Below, one piece after another: positions 46,841 to 55,936 of a DNA stretch of 64,000 bases (its first letter is position 1; the number at the start of each line of letters is the position of its first letter). The stretch spans positions 186,001 through 250,000 of the forward strand of contig NZ_FXWJ01000003.1 in assembly GCF_900177795.1 (NCBI RefSeq), written 5' to 3'. A model generated the notes under the pieces. The model worked only from the letters and a program-made list of their open reading frames with translations, did no database searches and had not been told where the DNA came from. The stretch comes from Plantibacter elymi (nom. nud.) (GTDB lineage Bacteria > Actinomycetota > Actinomycetes > Actinomycetales > Microbacteriaceae). The translations under genes were made by a program, and so were the position numbers.

Positions 46841-46965
46841 AGTCCCTGTGCCCCGAACCGGTCCCTGAGCCACCACCCGGTCCCTGAGCCACCACCCGGT
46901 CCCTGAGCCTGTCGAAGGGCGACGTACGCCACACCGAGCACAGCCCTTCGACAAGCTCAGGGACC
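46841..46965 (+). repeat. Dispersed repeat array 2 with inverted pair; supplies the stop of the MpaB-like gene
   Basis: Partial units start at 46841 (degenerate), 46860 and 46879 (19-bp period), a full unit covers 46898-46920, and after a 22-base loop an inverted full unit covers 46943-46965. The 23-bp arms have one mismatch. The array lies between convergent genes; the last codons and TGA stop of the minus-strand MpaB-like gene (46957) are inside the inverted unit. Confidence 0.9.
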
Positions 46966-47940
46966 GGAGACGGCCGGCGGGTCCGCCAGGCGCCGGTGCC
47001 GGCGCAGGGCCGCGCGCTGGCTCGGTGACTCACCGTGCAGGACGAGCCCCACGATCCACAGGACGACCCGGGTCGCCGTCACGACCGGCAGCGGGATCGG
47101 GCCGAGGTGGGCGGTGCGGAGCCCGAGGATGCGGCGGTACTCGGGTGGGATCGTCGCGACGGCTCCCGCGAAGAGGATCCCGTAGGCGGGGAGCAGCGAG
47201 CGGTCGAGCGGCGGTCGACGGAGGAACGCCAGGGTCTCGTCCACCCGCGGGCCGCCGGTCAGGTCGCCCGCGTCGAGGTACCCGCGCAGCTGCCTGGCCA
47301 GTTCCGCCTCCGAGCGGGGCGGGTCGACGACGCCCATGAGCTCACCCGCGAGCGCCCAGTCGGCCACATAGGCGTCCGCACCACCGGGGATCCGGCCGCC
47401 CCAGGTCTGTCGCACGCTCAAGAAGGCGTCGGTGAACGCCAGGTGCACCCACCGCAGGAGGTCGGGGTCGTTGGCCGCGTACGGGCGAACCACGCCATGG
47501 GCGTCGAGGTACTCCCCGACGACGCGTTCGTGGAGCTTGAGCACGTAGTCGCTCGTCCGACGGGCCGTGTCGCGATCGCCGTAGGTGACGGTGAAGATCC
47601 AGCGGATGGTGCCGTCGAGCCGTCCGAGCGGGTCCTCCCGGTACCGGGACCAGTCGTGCACGCCGGCGAGCGCCCCGGGGTGGGCCGCCTGCAGGAGGAG
47701 CGCCCGGATGCCGGCGACCATGGTCTCGACACCGCCGTGCACCGTCCAGGCCGCGGAGTCGGGGGTGAAGAACCCCGTGTCGGTGCCGTCCTCGAGATCG
47801 AGCGTCCACTGCGGCGGGCGGTCCTGCTCCACCGCGAAGACCGCGAGGATACGTGAGCGGAGCCCGGCGAGCAGTCGGGTGCGCAGGCGCGAGACCGGTC
47901 GCCGTCCGGTGCCGACATCCACCACTCGATCGTCCTCCAC
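46957..47940 (-). CDS. MpaB/DUF2236-family oxygenase-like protein
   Basis: 327 residues with the family core: WTVHGGVETMVAGIRALLLQ, HPGALAGVHDWSRYREDPLG, WIFTVTYGDRDTARR and the pattern HERVVGEYLDAHG. Members include the fungal MpaB oxygenase and Lcp-like latex-clearing haem proteins; bacterial members are mostly uncharacterised and are thought to bind haem through a His in this core. No signal peptide is obvious; a hydrophobic stretch near residue 290 (PVVTATRVVLWIVGLVLHG) could attach it to the membrane. The C-terminal VSGP and stop come from a dispersed repeat. Confidence 0.85.
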   Translation of the reverse strand: MEDDRVVDVGTGRRPVSRLRTRLLAGLRSRILAVFAVEQDRPPQWTLDLEDGTDTGFFTPDSAAWTVHGGVETMVAGIRALLLQAAHPGALAGVHDWSRYREDPLGRLDGTIRWIFTVTYGDRDTARRTSDYVLKLHERVVGEYLDAHGVVRPYAANDPDLLRWVHLAFTDAFLSVRQTWGGRIPGGADAYVADWALAGELMGVVDPPRSEAELARQLRGYLDAGDLTGGPRVDETLAFLRRPPLDRSLLPAYGILFAGAVATIPPEYRRILGLRTAHLGPIPLPVVTATRVVLWIVGLVLHGESPSQRAALRRHRRLADPPAVSGP

Positions 47941-48010
47941 TCGCCGTCACGACGAGCCTACGTCGGGATGCCGGTGGCCCCGCCCGTAGGGGGCTCGTCT
48001 CCCGAGTTCC

Positions 48011-48053
48011 GGTCCCTGAGCCGGTATCCCGGTCCCTGAGCCTGTCGAAGGAC
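48011..48053 (+). repeat. Dispersed repeat array 3 (one partial, one near-full unit)
   Basis: A partial unit at 48011-48030 is followed by a nearly complete one at 48031-48053 whose end differs slightly (GAAGGAC). No inverted partner is seen, so it cannot form the long hairpin of arrays 1 and 2. It lies downstream of the methyltransferase gene (stop at 48072) and upstream of the MpaB-like gene. Confidence 0.85.
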
Positions 48054-48071
48054 GCCTCGGCAGGGCCCCGG

Positions 48072-48836
48072 TCACCGGGCGGGCTTGCGCGCTTCGATCA
48101 GAGTGCGTGTGGAGTGCGCGACGAACGGGCCGTCCTCCTGCAGGGAACGGTGCAGCTCCTGCAGGCGGTCGAGGTACTGCGCGGAGGTGAATCCGGGCAC
48201 CATCCAGATCACCTTGCGCAGGAACCAGACGATCGCACCGACGTCGTGGAACTCGATCCGCAGCCGTTCGGTCCGCAAGCACACGATGTCGAGTCCGGCG
48301 GCGCGGGCACCGTCGGCCTCGTCGTCAGGGTGACGTGCTCGACGGACGGCTTCGGGCTGCGGGCCGAGGAAGGCCTCGACGAGTTCGAAGACGCTCGCCG
48401 GTCCGACGTGCTGGGCGAGGTAGCTTCCTCCCGGCGCGATCACCCGAGCCACGTCGGTCCAGTCCACGGCGACGGGATGCCGGCTCGACACGAGCGCGAA
48501 CGAGTCGTCCGCGAACGGCAAGACGGCACCCTCCTCCGTGCGAACGACGACGACGCCGCGCGGGTGCAGGCGGGCGGCGGCTCGGGCGAGGTTCGGTGGC
48601 CAGGACTCGGTGGCGGCGGCGAGCGGCGGAAGCACCGGCGCCGTGTCGAGCACCTCTCCCCCGCCGGTCTCGAGGTCGAGCGACGACGGGACGCTCGCCA
48701 GACGTCTCCCGAGCAGCTCCGAGAACCGCCAGGAGGGGCGCTCCTCACTGGCCCGGCCGTCGAGCCAGGAGAAGTCCCACCCGTCGACCGAGGCGGCGTC
48801 GGCCTCGGCGACGAGGTCGTCGAACGATCGTGACAT
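48072..48836 (-). CDS. Class I SAM-dependent methyltransferase
   Basis: About 254 residues from the ATG at 48836, which has GGAGGAG just upstream; an in-frame ATG at 48875 overlapping the ATPase stop is the alternative. The SAM fold is seen in SSLDLETGGGEVLD (motif I), GVVVVRTEEGAVLPFADDSFALV (split: GVVVVRTE and LPFADDSFALVSSRH) and VIAPGGSYLAQHV. The N-terminal 60 residues resemble the substrate-capping part of small-molecule methyltransferases. It follows the ABC importer genes and may belong to their transcript; the substrate is unknown. Confidence 0.87.
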   Translation of the reverse strand: MSRSFDDLVAEADAASVDGWDFSWLDGRASEERPSWRFSELLGRRLASVPSSLDLETGGGEVLDTAPVLPPLAAATESWPPNLARAAARLHPRGVVVVRTEEGAVLPFADDSFALVSSRHPVAVDWTDVARVIAPGGSYLAQHVGPASVFELVEAFLGPQPEAVRRARHPDDEADGARAAGLDIVCLRTERLRIEFHDVGAIVWFLRKVIWMVPGFTSAQYLDRLQELHRSLQEDGPFVAHSTRTLIEARKPAR

Positions 48837-48871
48837 GGTCTCCTCCGGGCGCGGCTCCGTGGTCGGTGCGC

Positions 48872-50590
48872 TCATCCGACAGCCTCGAACCGGCTCGGAT
48901 CGAGCCGCTCGACATCGAACCGCGGCACCGCGTCGAGCAGCTCCCGAGTGTACGCGTGCTGCGGATGCCCGAGGACGGCCGTGGCCGGGCCCGACTCGAC
49001 GACGCGCCCGTTCGACAGCACCGTCACCTCGTCGGCGATCTGCCGGACGAGACCGAGGTCGTGTGAGATGAACAGGTAGCTGAGCGCGTGCTCGTCCCGG
49101 AGGTCGAGGAGCAGTTCGACGATCTGCGCCTGCACCGAGACGTCGAGCGCCGAGGTGGGCTCGTCGAGGACGAGGACCGACGGCGCGAGGACGAGCGTCC
49201 TCGCGAGTGCGACCCGCTGGCGCTGACCGCCCGACACCTCCCGTGCACGACGCCCCAGCGCACTCGCGGGGAGGGCGACCTGATCGAGGATGGTCGCGAC
49301 GCGGCGCCGGCGTTCGGCGGCGCTCCGCACCCCGTGGATCCGCAGGGGCTCCTCGATGATCTGTCCGACGGTGTACCGCGGATCGACCGCCGAGAGCGGG
49401 TTCTGGTAGACCAGCTGGAGGTCGCGTGCGAAGGGGTTGGCGACGGCGTTGTCCCGTGGCAGCTCCCGGCCGGCCACCCGTACCGACCCGTCGTCGAAGG
49501 ACGCGAGCCCGGCGACGATGCGCGCGAGCGTCGACTTGCCGGACCCGGACTCGCCGACGAGCGCGTGGATCGAACGCGGACGGAGGACGAGCGAAGCCTC
49601 GTCGAGTGCGGGCGGCGTCTGGTGATCGCGCCCGTACCGTTTCGACACGTACGACACCTCGACCACGGCGGGTGGCACGATCGTCCCGCCGCGCTGCTCC
49701 GCCTGCACCTGCTCGGCCGCAGCACGGATGCGTTCCCGGTAGCGCAGCGGCGACGACGCGGGTGAGTCCGAGAGCAGCCCCACCGTGTAGGGATGCCGCG
49801 GTGCGAGCAACACCTCCTCGGCCGGACCGGATTCGCGGACGTTCCCGTCCTGCAGGACCACGATCGCGTCGCTGCGCTCCTGCGCCAGCGCCAGGTCGTG
49901 GGTGATGAAGAGGATCCCGAGCCCGAGCTCCTGCCGGAGGCCGTCGAGGAGGTCGAGGATGCGCCGCTGGACGGTCACGTCGAGCGCGGACGTCGGCTCG
50001 TCGGCGATGAGCAGCTTGGGCCTCGCCGCGATGGCGATCGCGACGAGCACCCGCTGCAACTGCCCGCCCGAGAGCTCGTGCGGGTAGGACCGCACGCGGG
50101 CCGAGGCCTGACGGATGCCCACGTGCTCGAGCAACTCGATCACGCGCGCGGGGATCTCCGAGCGCGGGGTGTCGCCCGCCACCTGGACCGCCTGGGCGAT
50201 CTGCACGCCGATCCGCTGCAGCGGGTCGAGTGAACTCAGCGGATCCTGCGGGATGAACCCGAGCGTCGAGCCGCGCAGGGGGCGCCACTGCCTCCGGGAG
50301 AAGTCGGCGACCTCGTGTCCGGCGACCGCGACCCGACCGGCGGTGACCGAGCCGTTGCCCGGGAGGAGCCCCGCGACCGCCCGGGCGATCGTGCTCTTCC
50401 CCGAACCGGACTGACCCACGAGCGACACCGTCTCGCCGCGCCCGACCTGGAACGACACGTCGCGCACCGTGTCGGTCAGCCCCCTCGAGCCACGTGTCCG
50501 GTACCCGACGGCGAGTCCGTCGACGAGCAACGGCACCGGAGCCGCGTCGACGACATGGAGTGCGCTGTGCTGCAGGGCTGCCTGGTTCAT
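48872..50590 (-). CDS. Fused dipeptide-type ABC transporter ATPase (two ATP-binding domains)
   Basis: 572 residues with two complete ABC domains in one chain. Walker A motifs are GQSGSGKST (59-67) and GESGSGKST (346-354); signatures LSGGQLQR (173-180) and VSGGQRQR; both have the Q-loop QDPLSSLDP or QNPLSAVDP. This is a DppD-DppF fusion, unlike the separate ATPases of the importer at 41896-46831. I start at the ATG at 50590, which overlaps the permease stop (ATGA). It powers the transporter encoded by the three preceding genes. Confidence 0.94.
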   Translation of the reverse strand: MNQAALQHSALHVVDAAPVPLLVDGLAVGYRTRGSRGLTDTVRDVSFQVGRGETVSLVGQSGSGKSTIARAVAGLLPGNGSVTAGRVAVAGHEVADFSRRQWRPLRGSTLGFIPQDPLSSLDPLQRIGVQIAQAVQVAGDTPRSEIPARVIELLEHVGIRQASARVRSYPHELSGGQLQRVLVAIAIAARPKLLIADEPTSALDVTVQRRILDLLDGLRQELGLGILFITHDLALAQERSDAIVVLQDGNVRESGPAEEVLLAPRHPYTVGLLSDSPASSPLRYRERIRAAAEQVQAEQRGGTIVPPAVVEVSYVSKRYGRDHQTPPALDEASLVLRPRSIHALVGESGSGKSTLARIVAGLASFDDGSVRVAGRELPRDNAVANPFARDLQLVYQNPLSAVDPRYTVGQIIEEPLRIHGVRSAAERRRRVATILDQVALPASALGRRAREVSGGQRQRVALARTLVLAPSVLVLDEPTSALDVSVQAQIVELLLDLRDEHALSYLFISHDLGLVRQIADEVTVLSNGRVVESGPATAVLGHPQHAYTRELLDAVPRFDVERLDPSRFEAVG

Positions 50591-51459
50591 GCGGTGGTCC
50601 TCTCGCGGGTGAGTTGGCTGAGACGGCTGATGGCGAGCACGGTGACGGCGATCACGAGGCCCGGGACGACGACGAGCCACGGCGAGGACACGACGTACTG
50701 ACGACCCTCGGAGACGAGCAGGCCCCACTCCGGGTCGGGCGGCGGAGCTCCGTACCCGAGGAAGCTGAGCGAGGAGATCCAGATGATCGCGAGGCCGAAC
50801 TGGAGGGCCGTGAGCGACAGCACCGCGGAGTACGAGTTCGGGAAGACGTGCTTCGCGAGGACGTACGCCCGCGACCCGCCGAGATGGTGACTCGCCTCGA
50901 CGAACGGCAGGTCCTTCACCGTCAGCACCTCGGAGCGCATGATCCTCGTGAACGCCGCGATGGAGGATATCCCCACGGCGACGGCCGCGTTCAGGGTGCC
51001 GAAGCCGAGCGCCACGACGACGACCATCGCGAGGAGCAGCCCGGGGATCGACAGCAACACGTCGACGATCCGGCTGATGACGGCGTCGACGAGCCCGCCG
51101 AACGACGCGGCGACGAGCCCCAGGACCGTGCCGGCGCCGAGGCCGATGAGGACGGCGACCGCCGAGCCGAGCAGGGTCCGCCCGGTGCCGTGGATCACCC
51201 GCGACAGCAGGTCGCGACCGAGGGAGTCGGTTCCGAACCAGTGCGCGACCGATGGTGCGGCGAGCGCGTTGGCGTCGTCGGGCTCGAGTGGGTCGTACGG
51301 CGTGAGGAGGCCGGGTGCGACGACGGACACGAGGACGAGACCGACGACGATGATCGCCAGGACCTCAGCGACACCGAGGCGGCCGAGGAGTCGACGGAAC
51401 GCGTCCGGTCCGTCGTCGGCCGCGGTGACGTCGCGGTCCCGTTGGAGTCGGAGGCTCAT
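50587..51459 (-). CDS. ABC transporter permease (DppC type)
   Basis: 290 residues; the ATG overlaps the stop of the first permease (ATGA). A membrane helix (about 32-52) is followed by HWFGTDSLGRDLLSRVIHGT, the DppC hallmark. The coupling loop is SHHLGGSRAYVLAKHVFPN and the ending SFLGYGAPPPDPEWGLLV is typical. It forms the channel with the DppB-type permease. Confidence 0.93.
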   Translation of the reverse strand: MSLRLQRDRDVTAADDGPDAFRRLLGRLGVAEVLAIIVVGLVLVSVVAPGLLTPYDPLEPDDANALAAPSVAHWFGTDSLGRDLLSRVIHGTGRTLLGSAVAVLIGLGAGTVLGLVAASFGGLVDAVISRIVDVLLSIPGLLLAMVVVVALGFGTLNAAVAVGISSIAAFTRIMRSEVLTVKDLPFVEASHHLGGSRAYVLAKHVFPNSYSAVLSLTALQFGLAIIWISSLSFLGYGAPPPDPEWGLLVSEGRQYVVSSPWLVVVPGLVIAVTVLAISRLSQLTRERTTA

Positions 51460-52547
51460 GCGTCCACGCTCGCTTTCGTCGGGACACCGTCGGGCACCGC
51501 CGTCCCCGTCGCCGCCGCTGTCGCCACAGCAGGCCTGGCGAGGCGGGAGCGTCGGGACCGCCCATGCCCCGGGCGGACGATGCGCGGGTCGAGGACGGGG
51601 TAGACGAGGTCGGTCACGAGATTGATGCCGACGTAGATGGAGGAGATGAGGATGACGACAGCCAGGATTACCGGGGTGTCCTGATCGCGCACGCTCTCGA
51701 AGGTGATGAATCCGAGGCCGGTGCGGGTGAACACGGCCTCCACGACGACGGCGCCGGCCAGCAGCTCTCCGACGACGAGGGCGAGCATCGTGATCGACGG
51801 GATCGCACCGTTCTTCAGGACGTGGCCGAGGGCGATCCGGACCTCGCTCGTCCCCTTCGCGCGGAGCACGGTGACGAAGGGTTCGTCCGCGGCCTTCCGG
51901 AGTCCCTGGATCAACACCTGCGTCAACGGACCGTTGACCGCGAGCGCCAGGGTCAGCGCCGGGAGCACGTAGGACACGAAGCCCTGATCGCGCACCGACG
52001 ACACCCAGCCGAGCTGGAAGGAGAAGATCGCGAGGAGCACGAAGCCGATGAGGAAGCTCGGCGCGGAGATCGAGGCGATGGGCGCCGAGGCCGCGATGCT
52101 CCTGATCGCCCTGACGGGGGCGTACACGGCGGTGAGCGCGATCGCGAGCGACAGCACGATCGTCATGACGAACGCCACGCCCGCGAGCACGATCGTGTCC
52201 GAGAAGCCCTGCGCGACGAGGTCCGACACGGCACGACCGCTCACGAGCGAGTAGCCGAGGTCCCCGTGGAGGAGCCGACCGACCGTCAGCGTGAACTGTT
52301 CGATCGGCGACAGGTCGAAGTGGTAGTACGCCCGCAGCGCTTCGCCTGCGGACGGGGGCAGTGGGTTGAGCGGGCTCGTCAGCTTGTTCTCGATGGGGTC
52401 GCCGGGCAGGACGAAGAGGGTGAAGAAGACGAGCGTGTAGACGAGGGCGATCACGAGGAGCGCCTGGGCGACGCGCCTGATCACGTACTCGCGGTAGTGC
52501 CGGCGTCGCGTGTCCGCCGCGCTGGCGTTCGGATGCTGGTTGGACAT
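51456..52547 (-). CDS. ABC transporter permease (DppB type)
   Basis: 363 residues from the ATG at 52547, preceded by AGGAGG at a 6-base spacing. The N-terminal helix VAQALLVIALVYTLVFFTLF and the segment VLPGDPIENKL match DppB/OppB. The coupling loop reads VLRAKGTSEVRIALGHVLKN. The tail is an Ala/Thr-rich 40-residue extension (ATAAATGTAVPDG) that is unusual and probably cytoplasmic. It lies between the binding protein and the second permease. Confidence 0.92.
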   Translation of the reverse strand: MSNQHPNASAADTRRRHYREYVIRRVAQALLVIALVYTLVFFTLFVLPGDPIENKLTSPLNPLPPSAGEALRAYYHFDLSPIEQFTLTVGRLLHGDLGYSLVSGRAVSDLVAQGFSDTIVLAGVAFVMTIVLSLAIALTAVYAPVRAIRSIAASAPIASISAPSFLIGFVLLAIFSFQLGWVSSVRDQGFVSYVLPALTLALAVNGPLTQVLIQGLRKAADEPFVTVLRAKGTSEVRIALGHVLKNGAIPSITMLALVVGELLAGAVVVEAVFTRTGLGFITFESVRDQDTPVILAVVILISSIYVGINLVTDLVYPVLDPRIVRPGHGRSRRSRLARPAVATAAATGTAVPDGVPTKASVDA

Positions 52548-52618
52548 GTGGGGCCTCCTCTCGGAAGGGGCGGGACCGAACATGGGAGGGCCGTCCGATC
52601 GACGGCCCTCCCGCTCGC

Positions 52619-54241
52619 TCAGTCCTCGATCGAGGTGTTGTAGAACTCCGGCAGGGCACCGTCGGTGAGGGAGAAGCCCTTCACCCGCTGCTGGGTGACG
52701 AACACCTGGCTGTCGTTGAGGATCGGGACGACGTAGGCCTGGTCGATCAGGTGGTCCTGGATCCGTCCGAGGATCGCCGCACGGGTGTCGTCGTCGGTCG
52801 CGGCGTTCTGCGAGTCGAGCAGCGACTGCAGGGTCGTGTCGGAGCCGGCGAGACCGAGGAGGTCTGAGCCGTCCTTGCTGTAGTACTCGCTGAGGCCCTT
52901 CGAGGGGTCAGGGTGCGGCCAACCGACCCGGAGCGCCCCGACCTCCGGGTCCGCGAACGCGGTCGCCCAGTAGGTGGAGTAGTCGAGCTCGTTGAGCGAC
53001 AGCTCGATCCCGACGCCCTTGAACTGGTTCTGGATCTGCTGGAAGAGGCTCTTCGCCGTGTTGTCGTAGACGTCGATGTAGGTCTTCACCGTGAGCCGCT
53101 CGCCGCCCTTCGTGCGGTAGCCGTCCGCGTCGCGCTCGGTCCAGCCGGCGCCGTCGAGGAGGCGGTTCGCCGCATCCGGGTCGTAGGCGAACTTCGCCGA
53201 TTCGTCGACGTAGCCGAAGGTGCCCGGCGACAGGACCGACGTCGCGGGCGTCCAGCTGTCGGTGTACTGCGTCTCGATGATCTGCTCACGGTCGATCGCG
53301 TGCAGCAGCGCCTTGCGGACGTCGACGTCGTCGAGGAACGGCGCCTGGCTGCGGAGGAACCACTGGTTGCTGAGACCGACACCCGTCTTGGACACGATGT
53401 CGTAGCCGGCGTCGACGAGCCCCTGCTCCTCGCTCGGCTGGACGTAGCGGATGACGTCCGCCTCGCCCGACTTCAGGGTGCCGAGCCGGACGCTGTCCTC
53501 CTGCACGGGGATGACCGTGACCGAGGCGAGGTGCGCCTCGCCCTGGTTCGGGGAGGACGGCGGGGCCCAGGCGTACCCCTGACGACGGTCGAGCACGATC
53601 TCCTTGCCATAGGTCTCGGAGGCGACGACGAAGGGGCCCGAGCCGATGAGGTTCACGAACTTCGACTGCTCCTCCTTGCTCGCGTCGATCGTGGCGTCGG
53701 CGACGAGCCCGGATCCCCACCCGGTGAGCACGTCGAGGAAGGGCGCGTAGGGTGCGGCGAGGACGACGGTGACGGTGCTGGTCGCGTCGTCCGGCGTCGC
53801 GACGAGACCGGGCGGGAACTGCGCGTTCGGGGTCGTGCCCTTCGCCTCGTCGCCGGTCGACTGCCAGTTCAGGTTCTTCGCGACGCTCGTGGCGTCGACG
53901 GCGGTGCCGTCGCTGTAGGTGACGCCGTCACGGATCACGAAGGTGTACGTGAGACCGTCGGGACTGACGGTCCAGGAGTCGGCGATCCACGGTTCGAGTT
54001 CGCCCGTCTCCGCGTTGCGGTAGAGCAGGCGGTCGGTGATGTTCTGCTGCAGCGCACGGGTCTGCCACGTGCCCGCCTCCTGCACCTGCGCCGAGGTGGG
54101 GATCTCCGCGTCGAGGTAGGTGAGGCTGCCACCGTCCGCGTCGGACGAGGCCGACGCCGCCGAGCAGCCGGTCAGCGCGATGCTCACGGCGACGAGTGCT
54201 GCGGCGGCGAGTCGTGCTCGCCGTCTGGTGGTTCGGGTCAT
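52619..54241 (-). CDS. Peptide-type ABC transporter substrate-binding lipoprotein
   Basis: 540 residues from the ATG at 54241 (AGGAG upstream). The lipobox is IALTGC with Cys26. SBP family 5 features are YRNAETGELEPWIADSWTVS, YTFVIRDGVTYSDGTAVDA, FLDDVDVRKALLHAIDREQI and the ending FVTQQRVKGFSLTDG. In actinobacteria this kind of binding protein is often next to a flavin monooxygenase, as here, in loci for uptake and breakdown of an organic nitrogen or sulfur compound. The ligand is unknown. Confidence 0.92.
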   Translation of the reverse strand: MTRTTRRRARLAAAALVAVSIALTGCSAASASSDADGGSLTYLDAEIPTSAQVQEAGTWQTRALQQNITDRLLYRNAETGELEPWIADSWTVSPDGLTYTFVIRDGVTYSDGTAVDATSVAKNLNWQSTGDEAKGTTPNAQFPPGLVATPDDATSTVTVVLAAPYAPFLDVLTGWGSGLVADATIDASKEEQSKFVNLIGSGPFVVASETYGKEIVLDRRQGYAWAPPSSPNQGEAHLASVTVIPVQEDSVRLGTLKSGEADVIRYVQPSEEQGLVDAGYDIVSKTGVGLSNQWFLRSQAPFLDDVDVRKALLHAIDREQIIETQYTDSWTPATSVLSPGTFGYVDESAKFAYDPDAANRLLDGAGWTERDADGYRTKGGERLTVKTYIDVYDNTAKSLFQQIQNQFKGVGIELSLNELDYSTYWATAFADPEVGALRVGWPHPDPSKGLSEYYSKDGSDLLGLAGSDTTLQSLLDSQNAATDDDTRAAILGRIQDHLIDQAYVVPILNDSQVFVTQQRVKGFSLTDGALPEFYNTSIED

Positions 54242-54331
54242 GACGGGTACTCCTGTGGGTCGGGGTGGTCCGGTGCTGTGCCGGTGTGGTTGCCCATCCT
54301 GGTCGGCGCACCGGGCCACCCCGCCGCTCTG

Positions 54332-55894
54332 TTACGACAGGTTTCCCGCGGGTTCCCTCGATGACGCCGTGTGACCGTCGACGGTCCCCTCGTGCTGGTC
54401 GCCGAGGTTCCGTCCTCCGCGATATCGTGCGGCCGGGTGGTCGTCGGGGAGCCGGGCCGCCCCGCCGGTCAGGCGCTCGCGGAGCGTCTCCCCCGGTCGA
54501 TACGCGTCGCGCAGCCGCCCTCGGCGACGCAGCTCCGGCACGACGAGTTCGACGAAATCGGTGAGCGTGTCGAGGCTGTGGTACTGACGCAGGTTGATCC
54601 CGTCGATACCGACCTCGTCCAACCATCGCTCGATCTCGTCGGCGACGACCTCGGGGGTGCCGACGGCGAAGAAGTCCCGTTCGAGGTCGCTGCCGACCCG
54701 CGCGACGAACTCGCCCACGGTGCCGGCCGTCACCTGCGGCGGCAGGGCGTCCGCCGGGACCCCCTCCGCGGCGAGCGCCACGGCGACGGTCCGGTCCTCC
54801 GGGTGCGCCAGCGGGTCGAACGGCAGCCCGGCGTGCACGAACCGGCCGACGATGCTCGCGTGCTCCCGGTACTGCGCGGCTTTGGCCTCGGCCTCCTCCT
54901 GCGTCCGCGCGACGATGACGGCCGCCTGGACCACGATCTTCAGGGCGGCCCCGTCGCGTCCGTTGTCGGCCGCTGCGGCACGGAACCGCTCCAGGAGGGG
55001 TCCTGCACCTCCAGGCCCCCGCACGCCCGTGAACACCGCTTCGGCGTGCCGTCCGGCGAACGCGATGCCGGCCGGTGAGGCGGTCGCGGTGTAGAGCAGC
55101 GGCGTCCGCTGCGCGCTCGGCTCGGACAGGTGCGGTCCGGCGACCTGGAAGTAGCGCCCGACGTGATCGATGTACCGCACCTTGTCGGGGTCGGAGTAGA
55201 CGCCGGCCTCCCGGTCGCGGACGACGGCGTCGTCGTCCCAGGAGCCCTCCCAGAGCTTGTAGAGGACGTCGAGGTACTCCTCGGCGATCGCGAACCGTTC
55301 GTCGTGCGGGATCTCCTCGGCGAGGCCGAAGTTCCGTGCCGCGTTCGGCAGGTAGGAGGTGACGATGTTCCACGCGACGCGGCCGTTCGTCAGATGGTCG
55401 AGGGTGCTCATGCGACGCGCGAAGGCGAACGGCGGCTCGTAGCTCGTCGAGAAGGTGATGCCGAAGCCGAGGTGCTCGGTCACGGCGGCCATCGCGGGGA
55501 CGACGAGCAGCGGGTCGTTGTTCGGGATCTGCAGGCCCTCGCGCAGGGCGTCGGCCGGGCCACCACGGAACACGTCGTAGGTGCCGACCACGTCCGCGAT
55601 GAAGATCGCGTCGAACCCGCCCGCCTCCGCCGTCCGGGCGAGTGTCGTCCAGTACCGGATGTCGGTGTACTGGTCGCGTCGGTTGTCCGGCAGGCGCCAG
55701 AGGCCGTGGGTGATGTGGCTCACGCAGTTCATCTCGAACAGGTTGAGGATGAGCTGCTTGGGGCTGGACTGCGTTGGGCTGGACTGTGCGCTGATGATCG
55801 ACTCCTCCGGTGGAGCGGCGATCGGTCCGTCCGGACCGGGCCGCCTGAGCACCCTAGGCGCAGCGGGAGGGACGAGGTCCGGCCGCCGTGTCAC
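54332..55894 (-). CDS. LLM-class flavin monooxygenase (NtaA/SnaA/DszA family)
   Basis: Up to 520 residues. The conserved opening is QLILNLFEMNCVSHITHGLW, followed by GFDAIFIADVVGTYDVFRGG, the FMN region IVTSYLPNAARNFGL and YTATASPAGIAFAGRHAEAVF, and ending LRERLTGG. The family oxidises chelates (nitrilotriacetate), dibenzothiophene sulfone or alkyl compounds using FMNH2 from a separate reductase, which is not here. The start is unclear: a strong GGAGGAG is followed by ATC-ATC rather than a normal start, so a GTG at 55894 or 55852 may be used. It lies between the amidase and the binding protein. Confidence 0.9.
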   Translation of the reverse strand: MTRRPDLVPPAAPRVLRRPGPDGPIAAPPEESIISAQSSPTQSSPKQLILNLFEMNCVSHITHGLWRLPDNRRDQYTDIRYWTTLARTAEAGGFDAIFIADVVGTYDVFRGGPADALREGLQIPNNDPLLVVPAMAAVTEHLGFGITFSTSYEPPFAFARRMSTLDHLTNGRVAWNIVTSYLPNAARNFGLAEEIPHDERFAIAEEYLDVLYKLWEGSWDDDAVVRDREAGVYSDPDKVRYIDHVGRYFQVAGPHLSEPSAQRTPLLYTATASPAGIAFAGRHAEAVFTGVRGPGGAGPLLERFRAAAADNGRDGAALKIVVQAAVIVARTQEEAEAKAAQYREHASIVGRFVHAGLPFDPLAHPEDRTVAVALAAEGVPADALPPQVTAGTVGEFVARVGSDLERDFFAVGTPEVVADEIERWLDEVGIDGINLRQYHSLDTLTDFVELVVPELRRRGRLRDAYRPGETLRERLTGGAARLPDDHPAARYRGGRNLGDQHEGTVDGHTASSREPAGNLS

Positions 55895-55936
55895 ATCCCG
55901 TCATACGCCACCGGGCGACGCGAGCGCGACGATCGG

